From Bacillota bacterium (GTDB taxonomy: Bacteria; Bacillota; Clostridia; Clostridiales; Clostridiaceae), in assembly GCA_023445445.1 (NCBI GenBank), contig JAEXLD010000118.1:62001-126000 (forward strand): 64,000 nucleotides of DNA, read 5' to 3'. Position 1 is the first letter of the stretch. Each line of letters begins with the position of its first letter. The notes under the pieces are model-generated. The model was given only the letters and a program-made list of their open reading frames with translations. It had not been told where the DNA came from and did no database searches. Below are positions 25,950-33,656 of this stretch, piece after piece. The position numbers and the translations under genes were made by a program.

Positions 25950-26094
25950 AGCTATAACAAATTTAAGAGAATTTATATTTGATACTAATGATATTAAAGC
26001 AACAAATAGAGGATGTAAGGGCTTTAGTATTTTAAAATTAGCTAAGACTCAATTAAGTAAAGGTGAGAATCTATTAAAATTAGAAGAAATTTAA
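25939..26094 (+). CDS. Hypothetical protein (51 aa)
   Basis: Starts inside the end of the Cys-rich gene with AAGGAGA as ribosome site. Basic helical small protein, function unknown. Confidence 0.45.
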   Translation: MKLKAITNLREFIFDTNDIKATNRGCKGFSILKLAKTQLSKGENLLKLEEI

Positions 26095-26107
26095 AGGATA
26101 TGATGTA

Positions 26108-26797
26108 ATGAAAAGAAAATCAATTAATAGGCTTATATTAACATTATCAATTATACTAGGGATAACATCATTGTACACTATAAGAAAATACATAAATATA
26201 AAACAACAACAAAGAGTTATACCATTGTCTACAAAAGATGAAACTGATCTAATATCTAAAGAGGTAATAATTAAAAAACTAAATAATGAAAATCAAATGC
26301 TAGTGTTATCGGGTGAAGCAGAAGTAGAAGTTACATATTCAAATAAAGATATAGCTGAAGATGATGTTAATTTTAAATGGATTAAAGATTGGTTTTCTGA
26401 GATAAACAGTAAAGATTTAAAGATTAATGCTACTTATACATATCAATTCCATTACGATTTAAAGGACTTAAACATAACAATAGTTAATAATAAACCCAGT
26501 ATGAATCTTAGTAAGAATAGACTAAACTGTGAAGTTGAATTAGTAGAGAATGAATCTATTTATGCTGACAGGGTGGGAGTATTTGAATCTCAGTTTACAC
26601 CACAGGAAGTCAATTCTATTAATACAAGAACCAAAGCGATAGTATTAAATAAAATACAGAGTGATGCAGAACTTAGAAACAAAGCTATGTCTAATGTGCA
26701 AAAGAACATAGAGGATTTATTAAAGATTGATTGTAGCTTTAATGTAGCAAAATATGATGTAGTTGAATATAATAATAAAATTTTATTTAATAATTAA
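26108..26797 (+). CDS. Membrane-anchored protein, DUF4230-like (229 aa)
   Basis: N-terminal membrane anchor (about residues 7-25) followed by an extracytoplasmic domain. Its pattern (INATYTYQFHYDLKDL, then a helical tail with FTPQEVNSI and repeated Asn) resembles DUF4230 proteins; this is by eye and uncertain. It ends in Asn-Asn from the AATAATTAATTAA element that precedes promoter P4. Confidence 0.5.
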   Translation: MKRKSINRLILTLSIILGITSLYTIRKYINIKQQQRVIPLSTKDETDLISKEVIIKKLNNENQMLVLSGEAEVEVTYSNKDIAEDDVNFKWIKDWFSEINSKDLKINATYTYQFHYDLKDLNITIVNNKPSMNLSKNRLNCEVELVENESIYADRVGVFESQFTPQEVNSINTRTKAIVLNKIQSDAELRNKAMSNVQKNIEDLLKIDCSFNVAKYDVVEYNNKILFNN

Positions 26798-26807
26798 TTA
26801 AAAACTA

Positions 26808-26836
26808 TTTACAATATAAGAAAATGATGGTATTAT
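26808..26836 (+). promoter_or_regulatory. Phage promoter P4 (TTTACA-17-TATTAT)
   Basis: -35 TTTACA at 26808-26813 and -10 TATTAT at 26831-26836, spacer 17, TGG before the -10, preceded by AATTAATTAAAAACT. Same design as P1-P3. Confidence 0.6.
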
Positions 26837-26841
26837 TAATA

Positions 26842-26859
26842 TAAGAACAGAAGTTCTTA
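26842..26859 (+). promoter_or_regulatory. Inverted repeat at the P4 transcription start
   Basis: TAAGAAC at 26842-26848 and GTTCTTA at 26853-26859, loop AGAA. It covers the expected first bases of the message, so it could be a 5' hairpin or an operator. It is comparable in position to the repeat at P1. Confidence 0.45.
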
Positions 26860-26883
26860 AAAATAAGATGGTGGGTGGATAAT

Positions 26884-27108
26884 ATGAATATTGAAAAAAT
26901 GAGTTATGAAGAGTTAAAGGCTTTTGCAAAAGAATTAATGAGAGAGAATGAGATATTAAGAGACAAAGATATTATATATTCGTCAGCACATGAAATTTTA
27001 AACTCTAAATCCTATGAAGAACAAGTAAGAGATATTGGAGATACAATTTATCCTATTATAGAAAATGATTTTATAGATTATTATTGTTCAGACAATGAAA
27101 ATATTTAA
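26884..27108 (+). CDS. Hypothetical acidic protein (74 aa)
   Basis: First gene after P4. ATG 26884 preferred to GTG 26875. Acidic helix-rich protein with a coiled-coil-like start (SYEELKAFAKELMRENEIL). Function unknown. Confidence 0.5.
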   Translation: MNIEKMSYEELKAFAKELMRENEILRDKDIIYSSAHEILNSKSYEEQVRDIGDTIYPIIENDFIDYYCSDNENI

Positions 27109-27152
27109 TACATAATAATTAATTAAAAATATTATAATAAAGGAGAATGATT

Positions 27153-27662
27153 ATGAATAAAAACAAAAAAATCTACATCGCAGGGAGTTTATTTTCTGAA
27201 GCTGAGGTTGCACAAAGAATAAAGGAGGGAGAGTTGTTAAAAAAAGTTGGGTTTGAAAATATATATAATCCTATACAAGCCCCATGCAATTCCAAGGAAG
27301 ATTTGCCGACTGCTGAAGATATTTTCTGGGGAGACACAAAAGAAGTATTAGAATCAGAAATTGTAGTGATTGATATAAGTAACCCACTAGATGCAGGAGT
27401 TTTTTGTGAAACTGGGATAGCTTGGGCTTGTAATTACATCCATAGGTTAGCTAATGAAGGTAAGAATTTAGATGAAGTTTTAAACATAATGAAAGAAAAG
27501 ATGGTAGTAGCACATCTATCTGATATAAGGAAATCGACATCACATAGATATAATGGCAACCATATTCCAGTAGGATTTAATCAATTTGCAGTAGCCTGTA
27601 TTGAAGATGTTGGTGTTATAAAAGACAGTTTCAATGAAGTATTAGAAGAGTTAAATGATTAA
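27153..27662 (+). CDS. Nucleoside 2-deoxyribosyltransferase-like protein
   Basis: 169-aa protein of the nucleoside deoxyribosyltransferase family, which moves deoxyribose between bases or hydrolyses the N-glycosidic bond. Family features are the N-terminal KIYIAGSLFS strand-loop, the GDTKEVLESEIVVIDIS segment and DAGVFCETGIAWA with the catalytic glutamate. It probably serves deoxynucleoside salvage together with the downstream nucleotidase and thymidine kinase. ATG 27153 is chosen over 27147, which is too close to AAAGGAG. Confidence 0.8.
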   Translation: MNKNKKIYIAGSLFSEAEVAQRIKEGELLKKVGFENIYNPIQAPCNSKEDLPTAEDIFWGDTKEVLESEIVVIDISNPLDAGVFCETGIAWACNYIHRLANEGKNLDEVLNIMKEKMVVAHLSDIRKSTSHRYNGNHIPVGFNQFAVACIEDVGVIKDSFNEVLEELND

Positions 27663-27696
27663 TTTGATTATATTACGAATTAGGAGGATTTAAGGA

Positions 27697-28023
27697 ATGA
27701 AAAAATTTAAATGTAGAGTAACTAGAGTAGATGAATATGAAATAGAAATTGACGAAGAAAGAATAAATGAAGAATGGATGAAGGATTTCCGTTCATATAT
27801 GTATAAATTTCATGATTATGAAGAGCATGCAGAACATTTAGCTCAACTAAGAGCAAGACAAGGGGAAGGTTTTTATGAAGGATATGGATATGTAAGTGTT
27901 AATGGCGAAAGACCTTTAGCTGTAAGATTAAGCGAACTAAATGAAAGTAGCTATGAATCTGGAATAAATATAAATGTAATAAGTGAAGATGAAGAGTGTG
28001 AAGTTGAAATAGAAGAAATTTAA
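27697..28023 (+). CDS. Hypothetical acidic protein (108 aa)
   Basis: Starts MKKFKCRVTRVDEYEIEID, then a His/Glu-rich middle and a very acidic end. No function recognised. TAGGAGG before the ATG region. Confidence 0.5.
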   Translation: MKKFKCRVTRVDEYEIEIDEERINEEWMKDFRSYMYKFHDYEEHAEHLAQLRARQGEGFYEGYGYVSVNGERPLAVRLSELNESSYESGININVISEDEECEVEIEEI

Positions 28024-28078
28024 TGAATCATTCAGAGCGTATATTGTAATTATTACACATTAAAAGGAGGTAGAGTTT

Positions 28079-28534
28079 ATGGGTATTTTAAATAAGTATA
28101 ATCTGCATTATGGAAATGAAAGAGATACAGTCATCAGTATAAATGAGCTTAAAAGTGTATCTAATAAAGAAAAACGATATGATTTCTTTGAATTAAGAAA
28201 TATTGTAGAACACTCATTGGGATTCAATGTCAGAGGATGTGAAAATAATCTTGTAAAACTAGGCTTTAACATTCCAAAAGATACATCTATAGTTGGAATA
28301 GATAGATATAAATATTGCGACTATTGGCATTATCAATTAAACGCAGTATTTAGAAGAGCGGTTCACAATGACAGTGCTAATTCTATATATGTAGGTACAA
28401 AAAGAGGAATTTCTTATAAGAAAGTTAAAATTAAGCCTAACGAATGGCAGAAAATGATATTAGAAAAATGGAATGAATTGCTATATCCTTTGGCTGACAA
28501 AAATGGATGGATTAAAGTGGTAATTTGGTGGTAA
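28079..28534 (+). CDS. Hypothetical protein (151 aa)
   Basis: Soluble alpha/beta protein with several Trp/Tyr near the end (NGWIKVVIWW). AAAAGGAGG before the ATG. Not recognised. The 188 bases after it have no gene, only a weak GTTTATGA/TCATAAAC hairpin at 28609-28646. Confidence 0.55.
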   Translation: MGILNKYNLHYGNERDTVISINELKSVSNKEKRYDFFELRNIVEHSLGFNVRGCENNLVKLGFNIPKDTSIVGIDRYKYCDYWHYQLNAVFRRAVHNDSANSIYVGTKRGISYKKVKIKPNEWQKMILEKWNELLYPLADKNGWIKVVIWW

Positions 28535-28722
28535 ATTTGATAGTTCATATTTCTAATACTAACTATACCTATAAAAATAATGCGAAATAACCACATTCAG
28601 AGATACAAGTTTATGATAGGTTGGGTCTATTTTTACACTCATAAACACCATAAATGTTAAATATCAAATAAGATTGATACGTAATTCAGAAATAAGAATA
28701 AATTAGAGGAGGAAATAAAAAT

Positions 28723-29007
28723 ATGAATTTAGCAACATTATTTAGTACATTTCAATTAGTAGGAGGTGTAGTTCTGTTTATATCGTATTTACCGATGATT
28801 AAATTGCTACACACTACAAAATCAGCTAAAAATCAAAGTATTAGTTTTTGGATCATATTAGATGTAGGAATGGTTTTATTTGAGTTAAATGCTCTATATT
28901 TAGCAATTACACTAGGACAACTATCATATGCAATAAGCCAATCATTAAATTTATTATGCGGTATTATTGTATTAATTCAATTATTAATTTATAGAAAGAA
29001 TGATTAG
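28723..29007 (+). CDS. PQ-loop/SemiSWEET-like membrane protein (94 aa)
   Basis: Three predicted membrane helices. The SYLPMIKLL segment with SAKNQSISFW matches the PQ-loop repeat signature of SemiSWEET-type bacterial transporters, which work as dimers of three-helix units. In a phage it may alter small-molecule transport of the infected cell. TTAGAGGAGG precedes the ATG. Confidence 0.7.
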   Translation: MNLATLFSTFQLVGGVVLFISYLPMIKLLHTTKSAKNQSISFWIILDVGMVLFELNALYLAITLGQLSYAISQSLNLLCGIIVLIQLLIYRKND

Positions 29008-29017
29008 GAGTAAGTGG

Positions 29018-29602
29018 ATGAAGAAATTAAAATTATTTATAGATATGGATGAGTGTATTTTCGACCTTTCAGATGCTATAAGATTAAGAGTAAACAAAGA
29101 CTTTAACAAAAATTATCCGAAGGGATTCAATAAATCTTATTGGTGGTCAGATTATGAAATACCAAAGAAATATTTTGAAAATTTACTAAATCAAAAAGGA
29201 TTATTTTTAGATTTGCAACCATATGAATGTGCAATAGAAACATTAACTAAACTACATGAAGAAGGTTATGATATACATATTCTAACTTGCCCACAGTACA
29301 ATGAAACGTGTTTCATAGAAAAAGTATTGTCGGTTAAAAAATACTTACCATTCATAAATATAGAAACTAATTTTCATACAAGTGGCAATAAAGGTTTGTT
29401 TGCTAAAGAGAATAGAATATTAGTTGATGATAATCCAATTTACATAAACCAATTTAGAGGCAATGGTGGCTATGCGATAGTATTCAATCAACCTTGGAAT
29501 AAAAAATGTAATGATGCTAGGGCGTTTAATTGGAATGAAGTATATGATTATATAAAATTGTATGAGGAAGTTTATAATTTTAATAAAAAGGAGAGAGAAT
29601 AA
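29018..29602 (+). CDS. 5'(3')-deoxyribonucleotidase (HAD superfamily)
   Basis: 194-aa HAD-type phosphatase of the NT5C family that dephosphorylates deoxynucleoside monophosphates. Motif I is FIDMDECI (Asp nucleophile), motif II is in HILTCP, and motif III is ILVDDNP near residue 140, followed by the family's VFNQPWN substrate loop. ATG 29018 follows AGGAG at 29006-29010. The stop overlaps the thymidine kinase start (TAATG). Confidence 0.82.
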   Translation: MKKLKLFIDMDECIFDLSDAIRLRVNKDFNKNYPKGFNKSYWWSDYEIPKKYFENLLNQKGLFLDLQPYECAIETLTKLHEEGYDIHILTCPQYNETCFIEKVLSVKKYLPFINIETNFHTSGNKGLFAKENRILVDDNPIYINQFRGNGGYAIVFNQPWNKKCNDARAFNWNEVYDYIKLYEEVYNFNKKERE

Positions 29603-30222
29603 TGTCTGCAAAATTATATTTCAGGTATGGAGCTATGGGAAGTTCAAAAACAGCAAATCTTCTTATGGTAGCACATAACTACGAGTCACAAGGTAAAAAA
29701 GTGCTATTGATAAAACCAAGTTTGGATACAAGATCAGAAACACAAAAAATAGAAAGTAGGACAGGGTTATGTGCAGAATGTATAGACATAGACAATACTT
29801 CTAATATACGAAATATATTTTTAACATTAGTCAATACAAATAATTTTGAATATCACGCAATATTGGTAGATGAAGCACAATTTCTAACAAAATATCAAGT
29901 AAAACAGTTAGCCAAAATGGTTGATACATATAACATTCCAGTAATTGCATATGGACTGAAAAACTCATATATTGATGGTGAATTATTTGAAGGTAGTCAA
30001 GCTTTGTTATATTATTCAAATAAGATAGAAGAAATTAAAACCGTTTGCTCATGTCCTGAATGTAATTCTAAGGCTACAATGAATCTTAGGATATTAAATG
30101 GTGAAGCAGTATATAACGGAGAAATGATTAATTGTGGAGATACCAAGCCAACAAGCGATTATTATATGCCAGTATGTAGAAAACATTATTACAATCCAAT
30201 AGGTTCTTATAATCTTAAATAA
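29602..30222 (+). CDS. tdk: Thymidine kinase (TK1 type)
   Basis: Phosphorylates thymidine for DNA synthesis. The P-loop GAMGSSKTA is at 10-18, the Walker B-like VDEAQF near residue 90, and the structural zinc site uses CSCPEC plus later Cys/His residues. Length 206 aa is normal for the TK1 class. It overlaps the deoxynucleotidase gene by one base and is the last gene of the + strand block. Confidence 0.93.
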   Translation: MSAKLYFRYGAMGSSKTANLLMVAHNYESQGKKVLLIKPSLDTRSETQKIESRTGLCAECIDIDNTSNIRNIFLTLVNTNNFEYHAILVDEAQFLTKYQVKQLAKMVDTYNIPVIAYGLKNSYIDGELFEGSQALLYYSNKIEEIKTVCSCPECNSKATMNLRILNGEAVYNGEMINCGDTKPTSDYYMPVCRKHYYNPIGSYNLK

Positions 30223-30341
30223 GTTACTCGTAAATGATATAGATATTATAATTAATTAAACTATATCAAAATTACTTCTGAAACATATCGCATATCATAA
30301 TTAGTTTCTAGTAAGTGTTTTTATGAAAAAAATAAAAAAAA

Positions 30342-30381
30342 TAGGGGATATACACTCAAATTAATGAATATATATCCCCTA
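30342..30381 (-). terminator. Rho-independent terminator of the - strand late region
   Basis: An 11-bp stem (TAGGGGATATA at 30342-30352, complement at 30371-30381). Read on the - strand it is followed by a long T-run, seen on + as the A-rich 30326-30340. Confidence 0.75.
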
Positions 30382-30429
30382 AATTAAAAATGATAATTTA
30401 CATATACTAATAGATTTAATACAGAAAGG

Positions 30430-30465
30430 AGTGAGTTTTACGTGTAGGTGACTCACTTTTCTTTT
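30430..30465 (+). terminator. Rho-independent terminator after the + strand block
   Basis: AGTGAGT at 30430-30436 pairs with ACTCACT at 30451-30457, followed by TTTTCTTTT. It stops + strand transcription past tdk. It overlaps the 3' end of the small - strand gene, so the two transcripts overlap tail to tail. Confidence 0.65.
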
Positions 30466-30619
30466 ACCCAATTTTAGAATCCAGCTCTTCAAGTAAATCT
30501 AATAAGCATTTTCTATAGCCTTGAGAATAATTATATGTATTCTCGTTATAATTGTCTATTTCATAACTTATTAATTTTTCTTGGAGTTGAGATTTAAATC
30601 TTTGTAGTATTAAATCCAT
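30464..30619 (-). CDS. Small hypothetical protein (51 aa)
   Basis: Helical charged protein starting MDLILQRFKSQLQEKL, with AAGGGG before its ATG on the - strand. It lies between the deacetylase spike gene and the terminator and has its own promoter-like region. Function unknown. Confidence 0.5.
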   Translation of the reverse strand: MDLILQRFKSQLQEKLISYEIDNYNENTYNYSQGYRKCLLDLLEELDSKIG

Positions 30620-30634
30620 TTTCCCATCCCCTTT

Positions 30635-30679
30635 ATACTATATATAGTATTTTTTATTATCAACATCTACAATATGTAG
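30635..30679 (-). promoter_or_regulatory. Promoter with palindromic operator candidates
   Basis: Read on the - strand, TTGTAG-17-TACTAT forms a possible promoter for the 51-aa gene. ATACTATATATAGTAT (30635-30650) is a perfect 16-base palindrome over the -10. CTACA/TGTAG arms at 30667-30679 lie over the -35. A near copy of the second site occurs at 35605-35619. Confidence 0.4.
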
Positions 30680-30776
30680 TATTGAAAACTTTTTAAAATA
30701 ACAATTTTATCTATTTACTTTTATCATTAGACTATTATATAATTGATAATATTTTGTTATATTTTTACATCAATTA

Positions 30777-32453
30777 CTAACAAAAAGATACTTTGAAATA
30801 AGTAGGATAATTATTGCCTACATCTGAATATTTAATATATATATTGTTAGTATCTTTATAAACTTGTAAATTTTTACTACCAGCACTTCCGATAGTGGTT
30901 GGATTTGCTGAATCGCTGGAAATTTCACTACTTGCCCATAATGTTTTTGTAAGCGTGGGTTGTGTTCCACCATTAGAATATACTTTTTCAAAATCTATAA
31001 AATTAGTTAATTTAGCAAAACCTATCTTCTGATAGGTTGTTGACATAGTTATAACACCCACCCACAACATAAGAGTAGGACTAATTGTTTCCCAATTTAA
31101 CCAAGTGTTACTAGAGCACATTCTTTTATACACCACGTTTGAATTATACGGATACCATAATTGATATGCCAAATCATTGTTATCATCTATTCTAGCTGTA
31201 AATAAAGTTCCTGCATTAGTTGGAAACCCTGCTCCATCTGGTGATATAAATGATGTAACACTAACACACTTTGTAGGGAAAGTTGTAATTAAAGAAGCAT
31301 TGTTTAACCCAGTTTTACTAATTAATTTCATTCCAGTTGGTTCACCAGTTATAACTTCCCAACTTTGCCATACTGAATCAGACCACATTCTTTTATATAT
31401 TTTGTTTGAATTATGCGGATACCATAATTGATAACTAAAAGCATCATCAGTGTTTATTCTACTAGTGTGTAATGTTCCTGCACTTGTTGGGAATGTACCA
31501 TTGTCATAACTTGCAAAACTTGTTATGCTAACACACCTAGAAGGAAAGGCTGTAATTGGTGAATTAGAATTTAAACCAACTTTTGATATTAGTTTAGTCG
31601 CAAAGTTTGCGTATTCACCATTAAATGAAATAGCCATACCATTAGTTGTTACTATATCATCTTCGTTTAAATAATCTCCAACTTCCAAAGCGTTCCCAAA
31701 GATATTATAGCCTTCATTTATTGTAACAATATCTATATTTAAACTTTTTATATATTGAATTGTTTGTTTTAAATAATCTTGTTGAGTTGTGTTAAAATCA
31801 GAGCTTCCCGGGTGTAACATGAAAATAGTCCAACCATTACTTGAAACAGCTTTATCAACAGCAGACTTATAATAATCTAAAGTTGATGTACTTCCATCAG
31901 CAGGTAGGTCAAAATAAGAACCCATAGCAAACCTATGAATAGTGAATGAACCTATAACCCCTCTGTTTGTTTTTCTACCAATAGCAACTCCATTTCTATA
32001 ATATTTTTTTGCAATTCTTCTAACTGTTTCATTGTTATTTCCAACTGGATACACAAAACTATTTACCTTAAATCCTTTAGATTCTAATATTCTTTTAGAT
32101 TCTTTTAGTTCATATTCTATTTCTCTTTCATCTGCAATAGTTGTTAAGTCCGTATGAGTAACACTATGAGATGCAACTTCCCAACCTAAATTATCTTGTA
32201 AATATTTTAATTGCGCTAAACTTAACCTACCAGTGGCGTCTATAAAATTTGATGGTGAAGCAATAGTTATTGGTATATTCTCTGCTTCAAATATAGGTTT
32301 TAAAATATTCCAATCTGCTACGTCAATATCATCAGATGAAAAAGATATCAAAGGCTTTCTATTTGAATGTTGAACATTTCTAAATTCATTCTTATTCTGT
32401 TCCAATGACGCACTATGTCTTTTTATTTCTTGTTCTACCTCTCTATATAGCAT
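30777..32453 (-). CDS. Tail spike with polysaccharide deacetylase (NodB) domain
   Basis: 558-aa receptor-binding protein. Residues 1-20 (MLYREVEQEIKRHSASLEQ) are the same mount as in the fibre at 36372. A carbohydrate esterase 4 (NodB) domain follows at about 34-255: SFSSDD with D41/D42, the SHSVTH metal histidines H96/H100, FVYPVG near 135 and FMLHPG with H214. Then come two copies of an about 84-aa repeat sharing YQLWYP and a WxxWE ending, like pyocin-knob domains. Likely deacetylates host wall or capsule sugars during adsorption. Start has AAGGAGG ten bases upstream. Confidence 0.78.
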   Translation of the reverse strand: MLYREVEQEIKRHSASLEQNKNEFRNVQHSNRKPLISFSSDDIDVADWNILKPIFEAENIPITIASPSNFIDATGRLSLAQLKYLQDNLGWEVASHSVTHTDLTTIADEREIEYELKESKRILESKGFKVNSFVYPVGNNNETVRRIAKKYYRNGVAIGRKTNRGVIGSFTIHRFAMGSYFDLPADGSTSTLDYYKSAVDKAVSSNGWTIFMLHPGSSDFNTTQQDYLKQTIQYIKSLNIDIVTINEGYNIFGNALEVGDYLNEDDIVTTNGMAISFNGEYANFATKLISKVGLNSNSPITAFPSRCVSITSFASYDNGTFPTSAGTLHTSRINTDDAFSYQLWYPHNSNKIYKRMWSDSVWQSWEVITGEPTGMKLISKTGLNNASLITTFPTKCVSVTSFISPDGAGFPTNAGTLFTARIDDNNDLAYQLWYPYNSNVVYKRMCSSNTWLNWETISPTLMLWVGVITMSTTYQKIGFAKLTNFIDFEKVYSNGGTQPTLTKTLWASSEISSDSANPTTIGSAGSKNLQVYKDTNNIYIKYSDVGNNYPTYFKVSFC

Positions 32454-32468
32454 TAGCTTTTTACCTCC

Positions 32469-32744
32469 TTATTCCTTCGACAAGATTACAATTTTGCAAT
32501 TCATAGGCTCACCATTGTAAATCTTTATTGTATTTGAATCAATTATTTCTACATTATTCATTGACAAAGAAGTATTATCTTTAAAAATACTAATTGTCAA
32601 ATTATCAGTTCTTAAATTATGGGTTACACTAGTTTCATATTCATTTCCAATCAAATCCCAATCAGATATAGACACATTATTAATTGACTGTTTTATGTTT
32701 TCTCTCCCAGAGAATATGCCGAATCTAAAATCATTTATAAACAC
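32469..32744 (-). CDS. Tail-fibre-associated protein (91 aa)
   Basis: Beta-rich protein; the segment THNLRTDNLTISIF followed by a repeated hydrophobic pattern resembles the C-terminal domain of many fibre and carbohydrate-binding proteins. GTG start after AGGTGAT. Lies between two small structural-like genes in the fibre region. Confidence 0.5.
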   Translation of the reverse strand: MFINDFRFGIFSGRENIKQSINNVSISDWDLIGNEYETSVTHNLRTDNLTISIFKDNTSLSMNNVEIIDSNTIKIYNGEPMNCKIVILSKE

Positions 32745-32752
32745 ATCATCAC

Positions 32753-33046
32753 CTACATTCCAAGTAAAATATCATAATTAGTTCCTACAGGGGCTTTAAT
32801 TTTTAAACTAACCCAAGGAACGAAATTATCTAAAATAACAGATTGACCACTTTTAATTTTTATACTTGAAATGTTATTATTTATAGTTCCAATAAATTCA
32901 CAGTCAGCATCAGCCCAGAGAGTAGCATAATAAATATAATTTCTATCATATTTACCTTTAAATAATTCTTCTTCAGCAGAAGTAGTAACGCCATATTTTT
33001 TGATTAATTTTTCATATTGGGTATTAAAATGTATTAAATTTGCCAA
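32753..33046 (-). CDS. Tail-region hypothetical protein (97 aa)
   Basis: Small protein that appears to start at TTG after AGGTGGG. Helical N-terminus, beta-rich C-terminus. It probably belongs with the neighbouring fibre proteins; function unknown. Confidence 0.5.
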   Translation of the reverse strand: MANLIHFNTQYEKLIKKYGVTTSAEEELFKGKYDRNYIYYATLWADADCEFIGTINNNISSIKIKSGQSVILDNFVPWVSLKIKAPVGTNYDILLGM

Positions 33047-33163
33047 AAACCCACCTACTTTCTTAAATTTTAAAAATTCACACCTCCAAGAATGGCTATA
33101 TTACTAGCTTTCAGGAGTTGAATTTATTTATAAAATGTTGATTTTAACAATTGTATAAAAATA

Positions 33164-33184
33164 GGGTAGGAGTTAACCCTACCC
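33164..33184 (-). terminator. Terminator after the holin gene
   Basis: GGGTAGG at 33164-33170 pairs with CCTACCC at 33178-33184. On the - strand it is followed by TATTTTTATA. It ends the lysis transcript just past the holin-like gene. Confidence 0.65.
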
Positions 33185-33191
33185 ATAAAAA

Positions 33192-33500
33192 TTATTTATC
33201 TTTATTACTATTTATTGTTATTTTATTTGTTACCACATCATACCCGCCACATAACATTACACTTATTATTAAAGCGTTGCATAGTAGAGTATATATGCCC
33301 AACACATTCCAATTAAATAACTGTGCAGTTGTGTTTATAACAAATAGATGCCCAACTGTTAAAATAAAAGTGTAAAATTTTGTTGGTATATTTTTAATGA
33401 ATCTTAATTCCTTTGTAAAAGACACCCAAAGCTCAACTATTATCAAAGTAGTCATAAACGCCATTATAGCTTCACTTGTTATAAAATTTGTTATTTCCAT
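33192..33500 (-). CDS. Holin-like membrane protein (102 aa)
   Basis: Three predicted membrane helices (about residues 8-26, 42-60 and 67-92), a short loop with FTKELRFIKNIPTK and a charged C-terminal tail: the size and layout of a phage holin. ATG 33500 follows GGAGGG; a longer frame from 33536 has no ribosome site. It lies next to a BhlA/UviB-like gene; both could time lysis by the endolysin encoded at 39685. Confidence 0.65.
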   Translation of the reverse strand: MEITNFITSEAIMAFMTTLIIVELWVSFTKELRFIKNIPTKFYTFILTVGHLFVINTTAQLFNWNVLGIYTLLCNALIISVMLCGGYDVVTNKITINSNKDK

Positions 33501-33529
33501 TGTAAAATCCCTCCATTTAATTATTTTTA

Positions 33530-33558
33530 TTGACACCTAGGCTCAACTAGGTTAAAAT
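33530..33558 (+). promoter_or_regulatory. Consensus promoter on the strand opposite the lysis genes, with palindrome in the spacer
   Basis: TTGACA at 33530-33535, exactly 17 bases, then TAAAAT at 33553-33558. The spacer holds the arms ACCTAG (33535-33540) and CTAGGT (33547-33552), a likely operator between -35 and -10. No protein gene lies downstream on this strand. Confidence 0.7.
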
Positions 33559-33564
33559 ACACTT

Positions 33565-33656
33565 GTTAGAATAATCCATTTCTAACGTAATAGGAGTTAT
33601 ATCCTATTACCTCACATCAGTGCAGTAGGTTTTAGCATTACCTATTGCACTTTTTT
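33565..33656 (+). ncRNA. Candidate small RNA antisense to the BhlA-holin intergenic region
   Basis: Downstream of the promoter at 33530, about 92 bases fold into three hairpins in a row. GTTAGAA/TTCTAAC is at 33565-33586, GTAATAGGA/TCCTATTAC at 33587-33610, and a 12-bp terminator stem at 33619-33651 is followed by TTTTTT (33651-33656). No ORF is present. The RNA would be fully complementary to the leader of the holin message and touches the 3' end of the BhlA-like gene, so control of lysis timing is a reasonable guess. Not a family I recognise. Confidence 0.65.

Noticed and set aside
23308..28060. Recurring TATTACGAATTA-like stretches before several genes (21400, 23325, 27672, 28050)
   Set aside because: Copies differ in length and spacing and one similar string is inside a coding region; with this AT content I cannot call it a repeat or operator.
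28609..28646. GTTTATGA/TCATAAAC hairpin in the gap before the PQ-loop gene
   Set aside because: Only 8 pairs with a 22-base loop and no T-run; weak for a terminator.
30223..30330. GATATAG/CTATATC inverted repeat after thymidine kinase as terminator
   Set aside because: No T-run follows; the better + strand terminator is at 30430-30465.
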